A stretch of DNA of 64,000 nt from Cytophagales bacterium (GCA_013299045.1 JAAFJX010000014.1:1-64000), one strand, 5' to 3'. Counted from the first letter of the stretch, positions 45,044 to 54,543 are shown. Program-made: numbers and translations. The notes: generated by a model not told the origin, from the sequence alone.

Positions 45044-45081
45044 TACTCGTACTACAACTTGAGGTCATCGTAGTACGAGTA
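45044..45081 (-). terminator. Hairpin after bioB, possible terminator
   Basis: TACTCGTACTAC (45044-45055) is the perfect complement of GTAGTACGAGTA (45070-45081). It lies about 50 bp after the bioB stop. It lacks a strong T-run on the bioB strand. Confidence 0.6.
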
Positions 45082-45129
45082 TTCTTAAAAAATCAAGCGC
45101 TATCTTTTGGTATTCAAAGAAAGGTTCTA

Positions 45130-46125
45130 TTATACTTCTTGGTAAACAGCTCCTACGTTTTTGTTGGCTGGGCGCGGCTTCAAGTTTAATAAGCTAAAGA
45201 GCTCTTTGTCTGCATCTTGCTCTGGGTTTGGGGTAGTAAGGAGCTTGTCGCCCGCAAAAATGGAGTTAGCGCCAGCCAAAAAACAGAGCGCCTGCTCCTC
45301 CTGCGTCATGCGGACACGCCCCGCCGAAAGGCGCACCATGGCCTTAGGCATGAGGATACGGGCAGTGGCTATCATGCGCACCATATCCCAAATAGGGACG
45401 CGCTTCTGCTCCTCTAGTGGTGTACCTTCTACAGCTACTAGCGCATTGACAGGCACTGATTCTGGGTGTTCGGGCAAGGTGGCCAATGTGTGCAACATAT
45501 CTATACGGTCTTCGTCAGTTTCACCCATACCAATGATGCCGCCTGAGCAAACCGAAATTTTGGCATTGCGCACATTGGCGAGGGTTTCTAAGCGTTCTTT
45601 GTAGCTGCGCGTTGTGATAATTTTGTCGTAGAATTTTTCACCCGTGTCCAAATTGTGGTTGTAAGCGTGTAAACCAGCTTCTTTGAGCTTTTCGGCTTGG
45701 TCTTCGTTGAGCATACCGAGCGTACAACAAACTTCCATGCCTAGCTCTGCTACACCTTTGACAACCCCTAAAATGCGGTCAAACTCGCGACCGTCTTTAA
45801 CTTCTCGCCATGCTGCACCCATGCAGAAGCGCGTGCTTCCTGCTTCTTTTGCTTCTTTGGCTTTTTCTAAAATGGTTTCGGAAGGCAACAAGCGGTGTGC
45901 CTTTACGTCTGTATGGTAGCGGGAAGCCTGCGGGCAATAAGCGCAATCTTCGGGGCAGCCGCCGGTTTTAACCGAGAGCAAGGTACAAACCTGTACTTCT
46001 TGTGGGTCATGTAGGCTGCGATGCACCTCTGCCGCCTTAAAAACAAGGTCTAAAATTGGCGTATGATAAATAGCTTCAACTTGGGCTCGTGTCCAGTCGC
46101 GTTTGAGGGTTATGGGAGTTTTCAT
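45130..46125 (-). CDS. bioB: Biotin synthase
   Basis: The 331-residue radical-SAM enzyme inserts sulfur into dethiobiotin. The radical-SAM cluster motif is TGGCPEDCAYC with Cys57, Cys61 and Cys64; TRFCMGAAWR, YNHNLDTGEKFY and RVRMTQEEQ are typical BioB motifs, the last near the 2Fe-2S Arg. I place the start at the ATG at 46125 (MKTPITLKRDW) because the upstream extension to a GTG at 46215 is not conserved-looking. The downstream neighbour is the HD gene. No other biotin gene is adjacent. Confidence 0.96.
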   Translation of the reverse strand: MKTPITLKRDWTRAQVEAIYHTPILDLVFKAAEVHRSLHDPQEVQVCTLLSVKTGGCPEDCAYCPQASRYHTDVKAHRLLPSETILEKAKEAKEAGSTRFCMGAAWREVKDGREFDRILGVVKGVAELGMEVCCTLGMLNEDQAEKLKEAGLHAYNHNLDTGEKFYDKIITTRSYKERLETLANVRNAKISVCSGGIIGMGETDEDRIDMLHTLATLPEHPESVPVNALVAVEGTPLEEQKRVPIWDMVRMIATARILMPKAMVRLSAGRVRMTQEEQALCFLAGANSIFAGDKLLTTPNPEQDADKELFSLLNLKPRPANKNVGAVYQEV

Positions 46126-46201
46126 AGGGCTTATCAAAAAAGAGTTGAACGAAGAGTGGCATTCTATGTGTCTAGGTAGCTGCACATGAAGACACGAAAC
46201 G

Positions 46202-46233
46202 CAAAGATACACCACATCAAAACTATATTACAA
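46202..46233 (-). promoter_or_regulatory. Promoter for bioB
   Basis: On the minus strand TTG (46231-46233), 21 bp, then TATCTTTG (46202-46209) is a full match to the Bacteroidota promoter consensus. It lies about 77 bp before the bioB ATG. No BirA-type palindrome is obvious beside it. Confidence 0.7.
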
Positions 46234-46376
46234 CTTTTAGACATAAAATTTAGAGGCTTGCTCGGAGGAAAAGCATTTTGGTCATTCCCGCCGCTGCTAC
46301 CAACAAATTCGTATAAATTTCGTTTCTTTGTAGAACTAAACCTTACAGACATTCACATTCCCAAAATAACAAGACT

Positions 46377-47909
46377 ATGCTTTTATGTTTCCGAAGGGCA
46401 TTCCGAGTCCTATTTACTTATTCGTTTTTGTTACTGACTTTAAGCGTTTGCCAAAACCCAGAAACCGTTTGCCCTGAAATAGATGTAGCACTTGAAAAAC
46501 GCAACATTATACGGAACGAGAGCATTACACTGCCAAATCTTATTCTAAACACCTCCAAAACATTTATTGTTGAGATAAAAAATGAAGGCGGAGCCACACT
46601 AAAAATTGGTGAGATTGTAGCAGATAACCCACAGTTTTCGGTCAGGCAGATTGCCAATAACAGACTAACAGAAGCTCAAAAAAGCACTTTTGAAATCAGT
46701 TTTACTCCTAAAAAAATAGGAGCTTATCGTACCAAGATTCGTATTCCTAATAATGATTTTGATGAAAATCCGTTTGAGTTTTCGCTAGAGATAGGGGGCA
46801 TTCCTGAGCCTGAGCCTGAAATCAGTTTACGAATAGAAGCCACCGACTTGATAGATGCGCAGTCGGTTTACAGCATGGGCGAGAGCACAGTCAGCACGCT
46901 CAAAACTGTCAGCTGCATGGTGAAAAATTTGGGCGCAAAAGCATTAGAACTTGGCGACCTCGCGCTTTCAGACCCAAATTTTATTTTGAGTAAAAAGCTA
47001 GATAAAACCACCTTGAACCCATCGGAAAGCACCACTTTTGAAGTGAGCATAACGCCCAGCGAAGCCCGCAACTACGAAACAACTGTTAGCCTGAACAACG
47101 ATGATGCAGACGAAAATCCATTTACTTTCATACTTGTCATCAAGGGCTTACCGCTGCCTACACCAGATATTACGGTATCGCTAGAGGGGCGTAATCTGGC
47201 AAGTGGGGAAGTGATAGACATGGGCACTATCACCCAGTCCTTTAACATCACTAAACGCTTCGTTATAGGCAATGCGGGCACTGCTCAGCTTATTCTAGAC
47301 CGTGCGGAAAGCAATAACTCACGCTTTGTGCCACTCTTGAATAATCCTAAAAAACTAGACCCAAGCGCAACAACTAGCCTAGACCTGACTTTTCTGGGCA
47401 CAGGCGAAGGCGAGCGCAGCGGCGAGATAAAGATATACAGCAACGACCCTGACGAAAACCCATTTGTTATCAAGTTACTGGCCAAAACAGTTAAACCTCG
47501 CCTAACGATAGATTTCCAGAATTCTGAAATACCTGATGGCCTCAACACCGTAGTTTCGGACTCTGGGCCGAACAGAACCCTCTTTTTGGCTAACTTTAAG
47601 GTGAACGACCCCGAAAACTTAGTGAATAGCAGGGCTGAACTTGTCGTTAAATTCCGTTTCAGTAATGGTGCTGGCGGCACAACACGCCGAAAAACCACGG
47701 ATAACCGCACAGGAAAAATTGAGTTTGATGCTTTCTTTGATAACATGGACTACTTCACGAGCATACGCTTCGGCAACGACTCGGACTACGTAGAATTTGA
47801 AGTCTATCTGGAAACAGATAAGGGTGAGGTGAGCAACCAAGAGCGTTTTGTCATCAACAAGCCCATAGGCGCAAACCGAGAGAGAGCTTCCGAACCAGAA
47901 TTGCGCTAG
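46377..47909 (+). CDS. Exported lipoprotein with three choice-of-anchor-type beta repeats
   Basis: The 510-residue protein has an N-terminal hydrophobic stretch ending LSVC, a possible lipobox. Three beta-sandwich units of about 110 residues follow (starting near 35, 145 and 260), each ending with the N(D/N)D.DENPF motif (NNDFDENPFEF, NDDADENPFTF, NDPDENPFVI). This is the choice-of-anchor D / abnormal-spindle-like repeat of secreted Bacteroidota proteins. A C-terminal domain of about 120 residues follows. Probably cell-surface structural; the ligand is unknown. It converges with the exported operon to its right. Confidence 0.82.
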   Translation: MLLCFRRAFRVLFTYSFLLLTLSVCQNPETVCPEIDVALEKRNIIRNESITLPNLILNTSKTFIVEIKNEGGATLKIGEIVADNPQFSVRQIANNRLTEAQKSTFEISFTPKKIGAYRTKIRIPNNDFDENPFEFSLEIGGIPEPEPEISLRIEATDLIDAQSVYSMGESTVSTLKTVSCMVKNLGAKALELGDLALSDPNFILSKKLDKTTLNPSESTTFEVSITPSEARNYETTVSLNNDDADENPFTFILVIKGLPLPTPDITVSLEGRNLASGEVIDMGTITQSFNITKRFVIGNAGTAQLILDRAESNNSRFVPLLNNPKKLDPSATTSLDLTFLGTGEGERSGEIKIYSNDPDENPFVIKLLAKTVKPRLTIDFQNSEIPDGLNTVVSDSGPNRTLFLANFKVNDPENLVNSRAELVVKFRFSNGAGGTTRRKTTDNRTGKIEFDAFFDNMDYFTSIRFGNDSDYVEFEVYLETDKGEVSNQERFVINKPIGANRERASEPELR

Positions 47910-47918
47910 AGGTTTGTT

Positions 47919-48347
47919 CTAGTTTTTGGGTATGACGCTAAGGAAAGCATCTATTTCTTCTATATGCCGGGATAAATTTTTTGCTTCGCAGCTGAATAAA
48001 AGGCGTTGCTCTTTTTCATTCCAGACACAAATTTCTGAGCCTGTTCTTACGTTCAGTTTTCTGTAAAAATCGTTGCTGCGTATGAGTTTGTAACTTTCTA
48101 AATCAATAAACTCCTCTATGTAGCGGTCTATAAACGCCTTGCTTTGTACTTCTTCTACGACTATGGTTATCAGCGAGTCGGAGGCAGGCAGACGGTGCAT
48201 AAGTACTGAAACCACCGAGTTACAGTTGATGCAATCGCCCGGATTGAATTTGAGAAATAAGGCATTTTGCGCCTTCGCGGGTATGGCGAACCCAGCTAAA
48301 AGCACGAAGCAAACGAGGAGGCCCTTGAAAAAACTAAGCATATTCAT
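47919..48347 (-). CDS. Exported protein with a CxxC-like motif, thioredoxin-fold candidate
   Basis: The 142-residue product has a signal peptide (ending PAKAQ) and the stretch KFNPGDCINCNSVV, which resembles a thioredoxin-type active site followed by a helix. Later parts (SDSLITIVVEE) would supply a strand. It is reminiscent of, but not clearly, a thiol-reductase fold. Its ATG is 5 bp after the stop of the upstream 371-residue gene, so they form an operon. Confidence 0.7.
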   Translation of the reverse strand: MNMLSFFKGLLVCFVLLAGFAIPAKAQNALFLKFNPGDCINCNSVVSVLMHRLPASDSLITIVVEEVQSKAFIDRYIEEFIDLESYKLIRSNDFYRKLNVRTGSEICVWNEKEQRLLFSCEAKNLSRHIEEIDAFLSVIPKN

Positions 48348-48352
48348 CTCTT

Positions 48353-49468
48353 CTATTTAGTCGTAATGGTGTAGATATTCAAACGATGGTCAAAACCGTA
48401 ATGTGCAAGTTTGTCAGGAGCTAGTATTGACCAACTTCTGGTGTTTAGGTTCTTCTCTGGAACATTCAAAGGCATTGATTTGACCAAACGTAAAGATTTG
48501 TCTTTTTCTATACTCAAAATAGCGTAAAATAACTCTATTGTATGGCCTCTTATAATTACACCCAGTTGATTTTCCTCAAATAACTTAGCATCAATAACAC
48601 GACATTCCGATGTTCCAAGAAACTCGGAAAGAACAGGTAGTAAATTATATACTTGCTTTTTTTGTAAATCAATAAATTGCCCATAAGGATTTGCATACCA
48701 AAGCAAAGCTCCATGTGTATAGCTAGAAAAGAAATGTTCTTCATGAAACTTGTCCCCAAGTAACTTTTGCCCTGTTAAAGGACTCTTTTGGGTCATAACA
48801 AGTTCACCCTTTTTTTCTTTAAAAGAAGCCAACAGCGCACTTTTGGGCAGCAAGGTATCCGCGAGCAGAGATAAAATATAGCCCTCCTCACGATTATAGT
48901 AAAACGCATTTGTGTTATCTACCTCATAATATTTGCCACATTCGTTTTTGATGAACTGGCATGAAATAACTCTTTCTGGGCTTACTTGCACTATCGCCAA
49001 ATTATAACTCAAGGTAAAGAGGCGTTTATCATTTTTCTGAACAGTAACAAAGACCTTAGGAATACGCAGTAATAAGAAAATATCACTTTTGTTAGTATAA
49101 GCACTTTCTACAAACATTCTGTTCATTTTATAAGGTTTGAGAACATTTACGTATCTATTTAGCTCTTTGTAAGCATCAAATAAAACTTTTAAATTCATAA
49201 ACTTTGTACTGTCCGCAAAATACTTGCGCCCATAAATAACAATATTTTGCGCGGCTGTATCCATAACAATCAACTCTTTAAAAGCAGTATTATAGAAAGT
49301 AAAATGGCCTTCAATACTTCCAACACTAGCTTTTATGTCCAAGGGCAAATGACTTAGCTCGTAGCCTCGAATGCAATGCAGCGTATCTTGCTTTTGAGAT
49401 GGTTGTGCAAGACACACACCGCACGCTGTAAATAGCCAAAACAGTAATATCTTTGCAATTCTTAGCAT
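48353..49468 (-). CDS. Exported beta-rich protein, unrecognised
   Basis: The 371-residue product has a signal peptide (ILLFWLFTACGVCLAQ). It is rich in beta-type strand segments separated by turns, consistent with a propeller (for example GALLWYANPYGQFIDLQKK), but no repeat pattern is firm. It lies between the upstream 125-residue exported gene (104 bp) and the downstream CxxC gene (5 bp). No function can be assigned. Confidence 0.7.
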   Translation of the reverse strand: MLRIAKILLFWLFTACGVCLAQPSQKQDTLHCIRGYELSHLPLDIKASVGSIEGHFTFYNTAFKELIVMDTAAQNIVIYGRKYFADSTKFMNLKVLFDAYKELNRYVNVLKPYKMNRMFVESAYTNKSDIFLLLRIPKVFVTVQKNDKRLFTLSYNLAIVQVSPERVISCQFIKNECGKYYEVDNTNAFYYNREEGYILSLLADTLLPKSALLASFKEKKGELVMTQKSPLTGQKLLGDKFHEEHFFSSYTHGALLWYANPYGQFIDLQKKQVYNLLPVLSEFLGTSECRVIDAKLFEENQLGVIIRGHTIELFYAILSIEKDKSLRLVKSMPLNVPEKNLNTRSWSILAPDKLAHYGFDHRLNIYTITTK

Positions 49469-49508
49469 ATATTTTTATTTTGTCTTTAAAAACACTTAGA
49501 TTCAGCAG

Positions 49509-49552
49509 AAAAACTGCACGAACCGCATGACTAAATGCTTCGTGCAGTTTTT
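49509..49552 (-). terminator. Terminator-like hairpin after the 125-residue gene
   Basis: AAAAACTGCACGAA (49509-49522) is the perfect complement of TTCGTGCAGTTTTT (49539-49552). It lies about 20 bp past the stop at 49573. It separates this gene from the downstream gene or reduces read-through to it. Confidence 0.8.
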
Positions 49553-49572
49553 AAGCAGCCTAAGATTAATCT

Positions 49573-49950
49573 TTAATGTACTGACTGAACAACTACTTTT
49601 ACCTTAACAATCTCTTCATTATTAACAATAACGGGGGGAGATTGAACATAACTTAGAACAGTACCGGAAACTGTCATGTTGTTTAAGTCAGGAAAAGTGA
49701 GAGCACCCCCAACGACAAAAGTAATACAATTCCCTCTTTTTCCACTACACTCAATATCGTGCACGCCATTGGTTATTGTATGACTTTTTAGTTTGCCTTT
49801 TACGCGTATTTCATCCATTGGTCTTGGCATAATAACCTCCGCAACAGCTTTAGAATCTTTGTTTTTTTTACCATTTTCAGAGGTAGCGGCTTCGGCAGAG
49901 TAAGTCCCTAAGGCAGCAAACAGAACAGCACTTAATAATACGTTTTTCAT
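49573..49950 (-). CDS. Small exported protein, unrecognised
   Basis: The 125-residue product has a signal peptide (MKNVLLSAVLFAALGTYSAEA), a Lys/Asp-rich linker and a beta-rich mature part with two Cys (IECSGKRGNC) that could form a disulfide. No family is recognised. A TGTAAA microsatellite (50011-50038) lies about 60 bp upstream of its start. Confidence 0.68.
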   Translation of the reverse strand: MKNVLLSAVLFAALGTYSAEAATSENGKKNKDSKAVAEVIMPRPMDEIRVKGKLKSHTITNGVHDIECSGKRGNCITFVVGGALTFPDLNNMTVSGTVLSYVQSPPVIVNNEEIVKVKVVVQSVH

Positions 49951-50010
49951 AAATTTGGATACTTTTCAAGTTAATTAATCGTTAGAAATAAGTCCCTTTA
50001 TGTAAGGTGC

Positions 50011-50038
50011 TGTAAATGTAAATGTAAATGTAAATGTA
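50011..50038. repeat. Hexanucleotide microsatellite, TGTAAA x 4.7
   Basis: Four full copies of TGTAAA (50011-50034) plus TGTA follow one another exactly. The tract lies 61-88 bp upstream of the ATG of the exported gene at 49950, inside the likely promoter/leader region. Confidence 0.8.
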
Positions 50039-50162
50039 TCCAAATTTTTTGTGTTAAAAATTATTAATACTTATATTTTTTCTGCTGCCGTGCAAATACT
50101 TTTTAGCATTGCTCAATATTAAAGACAACAAATCTCTTAGCAGCGTGCTCTATTTGAAAAGC

Positions 50163-52661
50163 CTATTGTTGGTTTTTTTGCTGCCGAATACCGACTACCA
50201 GAATGTCGTCAATCTGTTTTTCGTCGGCCTCTTTCATCCAGCTTTGAATGGTGTTTTCTAAAGTTTCTTGCTGCTCTCTCATTGGTTTGTCGGCAATATT
50301 GAGCAAAAGTTCTTTAAAACGCTTGCTCATAAATTTACGATTTTTGGGGCCGCCAAACTGGTCTTGATAGCCATCTGAATAAAGATAAAAAGTGCTTTCT
50401 TGATTATCAGGGACACTTTGCAGCGTGTAATTGGCTATCTGTGTACTTTTAAGCTTGCTGCCAATTGGTAGGTTATTGCCTTTTATTTCTTTCAGCTCTA
50501 AAACCTTGTTTTCATTGGGTTGTACAATACAAACAGGGTTCATTGCGCCTGCTATCAGCACGCTGCCGTCCTGTGTGTTGAGCGTCAGGACTACGATGTC
50601 CATACCGTCGCGAATGTCGGAGTCGCCCTGATGCAAAGCGCGTGGCACTTCCAGATTCAGCACGTCCAGCACCAAATTGGGCTGAGTCAGTCCTTCTCTA
50701 TTGACGATGAGGTCGAGCGTATTCATACCCACCATGCTCATAAGCGCGCCAGGAACGCCATGCCCCGTGCAATCGGCTACTGCCAGTACCACAAATGGGT
50801 GCTCGTCTGTGGGTCTGCTCAGCCAAAAGAAATCACCCGAAACGATGTCGCGGGGTTTGTTCAAAACAAAGAAATTGTTTTGACCAAAAACAGCTGCAAG
50901 CGCATCGGCAGAGGGCAACATAGCTTGCTGAATGCGTTTGGCGTAGTTGATGCTGGCCGTAATGTCCTCGTTTTTGCGGGCAATGAGTAAGCTAAGACTT
51001 TCTGCCACATCGCGTTGTGCAGCAATTTTTTCATTTTGTATTTGCAGCTCTGCATTTTTTTCGCTGATTTGATGCTGCTGCTCCGAAAGTTGGTTGTTTT
51101 TGCGCCGTGTTTGAAAGAGACCAGCCAGCACCAACAGAAAAATAAAGATGCCGAGCGCAATGAACCAATAGCTATTCCTCTGGGCAGCTATTTGACGCTC
51201 AATAGCGGCTCCTTGTTGGTCTAGCTTCAGGTTTTGGAGTTCGCGGTCTTTGGTGAGTAGCCTAATCTCATTTTGTTTTTCTTGCTCTGCAGCCATTTGC
51301 TTTTGCAGTTCTAATTCTTTAAGAGCTTGAATGCGCTGGAGTTCAGTAATGGCGCGGTCTTTTTTGTCTGCATTGGCTTTTTGTTGCAGAATAAGCAATT
51401 TTTGAAGTGCGTTTTTCTTTTGGGCTTCTTCTTCGGAGAGCTTAGACTGTTGCAATTCCTTTTCGCGCTGCAAGAGTTCAAGCTCCTGCATCTTTTTTTC
51501 AGCTTCTATTTTGAGTTGTTTGAGCGCTAAATCCTTGATTTCTTCGCCCACCATCAACAACTTGATTTCTTTTTCTGCCCTCTCCACAACAAACTGTTGC
51601 TGCATAAGCCCTTGTTGGCGAATCTCCTCGGCCAGAATCAAAGAGTCTTTGAGCAAAAGGTGCTCTTGGAAATATTCTAGTGCCTTGTCATACTTTTCGT
51701 CTGCTTGCGCCAACATAGAAGCCGTGTAATACGTTTTGGCCAAAGTAGGCTTGTCTTTGGCTTGTTTGGCATATTTGGTAGCCAAATCATTGTAGTAGGC
51801 TGCATTGTAATAATCCTTTAAGTTGAAGTAAACAACAGAAAGAATGTCATAAATTTGAGCCATTTCAGATTTATTCTGGCTGGCTTCAATGACGGCGGCG
51901 GCTTCTAATAAATTGTTGATAGCCAACCCATAATCGCCATTGTTTTGGTAAGTAATGCCCAAATTAATCAGCGTAGTGCTTTTATTGCCCAACCGACGAT
52001 TGGCGCTTTTTTCTAATTTCAGCACTTCCTGAAAGTTCTGAATGGCTTTTTTGTAATTTTTGAGATGCTTCTGCGCGTAACCAATGTTGTTGAGCGTAAC
52101 GATTTGCCCCTCAAGGTCTGTTTGTCCTGTATAAATGCTTAAAATGCGTTCATTTAGGAGCAAGGCTTGTTCGTATTGCCCCAAGTACTGGTGAACGGCC
52201 ACCATTTTTCGTAAAATAGACAGCTCAAGTTCTTTTAAATCAGCGTTATCTTTGGCCAGCTCTAGGAGTTTGCTATACTCGTTGAGCGCCGTTTCGTAGC
52301 GCCGAAGCTTAACAGACATTTCAGCCATTTTGAGTAAAGCGGCATGGCCTGGTTTTGCTGCATTGCTTTTCTGGTAATATTCAAGGGCTTTTTCATACAA
52401 ATTTCCGTCTTCATAAACCTCCGCCAACTCTCCATAAATAGCAGCCAGATTGTCGGTTTTTTTGCGGGTTTCATTAATACGCGCCACTTGCAAATAACAG
52501 CGCAAGGAGGCCACTAAGTCGTTTTCGGTTTTATGAATGCGTGCTTGCTGCAAAAGTGAATCTACATTTTGTGCATACACTTCCTGTGCTGTCATTTTAG
52601 TTAGCAACAAAAACAACAGCAAATATTTAAAAATCAAGGATTTAAATATTTGAAAGTACAT
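50163..52661 (-). CDS. TPR - coiled coil - SpoIIE phosphatase signalling protein
   Basis: The 832-residue protein has a signal peptide (LLLFLLLTKMTAQEVYAQ), TPR-type repeats about 45-340 (TALNEYSKLLELA and more) outside the cytoplasm, a long coiled coil rich in Gln/Lys/Glu/Leu (about 345-485), a membrane helix about 490-512 (YWFIALGIFIFLLVLAGLF), a second coiled coil and a SpoIIE phosphatase about 575-832 (DCTGHGVPGALMSMVG, LYSDGYQDQFGG). It belongs to the same output family as three other proteins here but lacks GAF. Partner unknown. Confidence 0.9.
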   Translation of the reverse strand: MYFQIFKSLIFKYLLLFLLLTKMTAQEVYAQNVDSLLQQARIHKTENDLVASLRCYLQVARINETRKKTDNLAAIYGELAEVYEDGNLYEKALEYYQKSNAAKPGHAALLKMAEMSVKLRRYETALNEYSKLLELAKDNADLKELELSILRKMVAVHQYLGQYEQALLLNERILSIYTGQTDLEGQIVTLNNIGYAQKHLKNYKKAIQNFQEVLKLEKSANRRLGNKSTTLINLGITYQNNGDYGLAINNLLEAAAVIEASQNKSEMAQIYDILSVVYFNLKDYYNAAYYNDLATKYAKQAKDKPTLAKTYYTASMLAQADEKYDKALEYFQEHLLLKDSLILAEEIRQQGLMQQQFVVERAEKEIKLLMVGEEIKDLALKQLKIEAEKKMQELELLQREKELQQSKLSEEEAQKKNALQKLLILQQKANADKKDRAITELQRIQALKELELQKQMAAEQEKQNEIRLLTKDRELQNLKLDQQGAAIERQIAAQRNSYWFIALGIFIFLLVLAGLFQTRRKNNQLSEQQHQISEKNAELQIQNEKIAAQRDVAESLSLLIARKNEDITASINYAKRIQQAMLPSADALAAVFGQNNFFVLNKPRDIVSGDFFWLSRPTDEHPFVVLAVADCTGHGVPGALMSMVGMNTLDLIVNREGLTQPNLVLDVLNLEVPRALHQGDSDIRDGMDIVVLTLNTQDGSVLIAGAMNPVCIVQPNENKVLELKEIKGNNLPIGSKLKSTQIANYTLQSVPDNQESTFYLYSDGYQDQFGGPKNRKFMSKRFKELLLNIADKPMREQQETLENTIQSWMKEADEKQIDDILVVGIRQQKNQQ

Positions 52662-52978
52662 AATTCAACATACAGTGGACGCAATACCTGCCTGACAGAC
52701 AAGTTTGAGTGCAAATATGTTGCAGTTTTTGCATTTTTTATCTCGTTTTTAATAAAATTTTGATAAAAATTAAAAGAGATAAAGTTTTAGTAACAAAAAG
52801 CCTTGTAGGGGTTTACTTAAAAAGCTATTCTTGATGGATTCATTTGATAAAGCGTTTTTGCTATTGTTATTTTTAAATTCCTTTTTTATATTTGCGGGTT
52901 AATGTGTGTGTCTTTACTCGATTCGCATTATAGAAAAAATTTGCTGTTTTAATTTTAAAAAGTAATATTCTTGAATCT
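52662..52978. other. Intergenic region between divergent genes
   Basis: Holds the promoter of the gene at 52979 (listed separately). Otherwise AT-rich; no gene, hairpin or repeat supported. Confidence 0.4.
52864..52894 (+). promoter_or_regulatory. Promoter for the zinc-ribbon gene (52979)
   Basis: TTG (52864-52866), 20 bp, then TATATTTG (52887-52894) match the Bacteroidota consensus. The leader is about 80 bp. Confidence 0.65.
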
Positions 52979-53614
52979 ATGCTAGGCTGGCTAAAAAATG
53001 TTTTTGGGTCTTCAGACTCTACTCCCAAAACCCCCTCAAAGCAATCTAACCACGAAGCTGTTGACCTAACAACTCTGAGCGCTGAGGAGCGTAAAAAAAG
53101 CGCGGAAGAAGTGGCGGTACGTTCTGGTTTAAAGGTTTATAATACCAAAAAGCGCATAGACTACGTTTATACAGAGGGCTATGTAGGCCGTGTAACGCCT
53201 TGCCCACGCTGCGACTCACCTACCGAGACCCAGTATGCTGACTTTATGTATGCAACCAAGAGCCTCCCTAAGTCTATGTACGCTGCTGCTGGTCATTTTT
53301 GTACGTCTTGCCATACGGTTATTCTAGAAGAAAGCGTTATAGAAAACGCCCTGCCCGATGATGCGAGTTTTCAGGGCATTATTGGTATCAATACCGCTGA
53401 AGAGCCTATTACCTTTCGTGCCTTCAATGATAAGGAAACCTTTTACGTCAAAGACCTACAAAAAGGCATTATCCGCATGAAATTGTTGGACGGTACTTCA
53501 AAAACCGAAACAGAGCGCGACCGCCGCAAAAAATTGAACGAAGGAATACAAAAGCAAATAAAGCGGAATAAGCGCATTGCGAACCAAACCAAGAAGATTA
53601 ATCGAAAAAAATAA
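52979..53614 (+). CDS. Protein with paired CxxC motifs (zinc-ribbon-like), unrecognised
   Basis: The 211-residue soluble protein has two Cys pairs spaced like a zinc ribbon: CPRC near residue 80 and CTSC near 110. A Lys/Arg-rich C-terminal tail (about 185-211, IQKQIKRNKRIANQTKKI) could bind nucleic acid. The N-terminus is Ser/Thr/Lys-rich. No family is recognised. It is followed by a good terminator. Confidence 0.72.
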   Translation: MLGWLKNVFGSSDSTPKTPSKQSNHEAVDLTTLSAEERKKSAEEVAVRSGLKVYNTKKRIDYVYTEGYVGRVTPCPRCDSPTETQYADFMYATKSLPKSMYAAAGHFCTSCHTVILEESVIENALPDDASFQGIIGINTAEEPITFRAFNDKETFYVKDLQKGIIRMKLLDGTSKTETERDRRKKLNEGIQKQIKRNKRIANQTKKINRKK

Positions 53615-53621
53615 GTTCAGA

Positions 53622-53650
53622 AAACGCAAGCCTAACACTTGCGTTTTTTT
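53622..53650 (+). terminator. Rho-independent terminator after the zinc-ribbon gene
   Basis: AAACGCAAG (53622-53630) pairs with CTTGCGTTT (53638-53646), followed by T to 53650. It lies 8 bp after the stop. Confidence 0.85.
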
Positions 53651-53666
53651 ATCCCGTCCATAAACG

Positions 53667-54524
53667 ATGCGTAGTTTAGTCATTCAATTTTTTTGTATTT
53701 ATCTATCAACTGCTTTTTGGAGTGCTTGCACCGAAGCCCAATCCAATACTGAGCTGCCAAAAACCTCTGCCCCAGTAGTGCAAGCAATGGAAGCCGCTAA
53801 GCAACCTCAAGAAGACAGCTTGCCTAAAGGGATTCAAAAATTGCTCAAAGCCTATCCTAGTCAGTTCAAAGGAGCTACGAAAAACAGCCTTGTTTGGACA
53901 GACGGCAGCGAAATGGTTTATGATGATGGCCGGGCGGACAAAACGCATCAGCAACTTCTTGATGCGCCAGACCTCGAAGACCAAATGAGCCAGAACTACC
54001 CCAAAGGCAAAACCTACGACAAGCCAGCCAAAAACCATGACCCTGGGCGTATTCGCTATGAGCCTTTTCTCAAAAAAATGTATGGGCAGTCTGCCGCCGA
54101 AGTACAAAAAAACCTTACCAGTATGGTGTGGCTGCCTAAATCGTTAAACGTGCGGTTGAGCGTTACGAAAGTGAACGACGTACATTTGAAGCTGAAGGCT
54201 GTTTCAGAAGAATTGGATAAACTGCCTCATTTACATAAATATTTGAAAGCGCCAGGCGGTACGTTTAACTGGCGAAACATAGCTGGCACAAAGCGACTTA
54301 GCGCACATAGTTTTGGCATGACCATAGACATTAATGTGGCGCATTCGCACTATTGGCAGAACGAAGTGGGTGGCGCAAACGAAAACGCGAATTTAAGCTA
54401 TAAAAATACGATTCCGCTGGAGATTGTAGAAATATTTGAGAAGCATGGTTTTGTATGGGGCGGCAAGTGGTATCATTACGACACCATGCACTTTGAGTAC
54501 AGGCCAGAGCTGCTCGTGGATTAG
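53667..54524 (+). CDS. M15 family D-Ala-D-Ala carboxypeptidase-like lipoprotein
   Basis: The 285-residue protein begins with a lipoprotein-type signal (AFWSAC). The M15C-type zinc site is SAHSFGMTIDIN (His214, Asp221) and HYDTMHFEY (His275). M15 enzymes cleave D-amino-acid bonds in peptidoglycan. Spacing and length (about 280) fit the family. It is likely periplasmic. It stands alone, in the same direction as the gene at 54544, with a 19-bp gap. Confidence 0.88.
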   Translation: MRSLVIQFFCIYLSTAFWSACTEAQSNTELPKTSAPVVQAMEAAKQPQEDSLPKGIQKLLKAYPSQFKGATKNSLVWTDGSEMVYDDGRADKTHQQLLDAPDLEDQMSQNYPKGKTYDKPAKNHDPGRIRYEPFLKKMYGQSAAEVQKNLTSMVWLPKSLNVRLSVTKVNDVHLKLKAVSEELDKLPHLHKYLKAPGGTFNWRNIAGTKRLSAHSFGMTIDINVAHSHYWQNEVGGANENANLSYKNTIPLEIVEIFEKHGFVWGGKWYHYDTMHFEYRPELLVD

Positions 54525-54543
54525 CGGGTAAGCGTTCTGATTG

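Noticed and set aside
50011-50038. TGTAAA repeat as a CRISPR-like array
   Set aside because: The units are 6 bp with no spacers; it is a simple tandem repeat.
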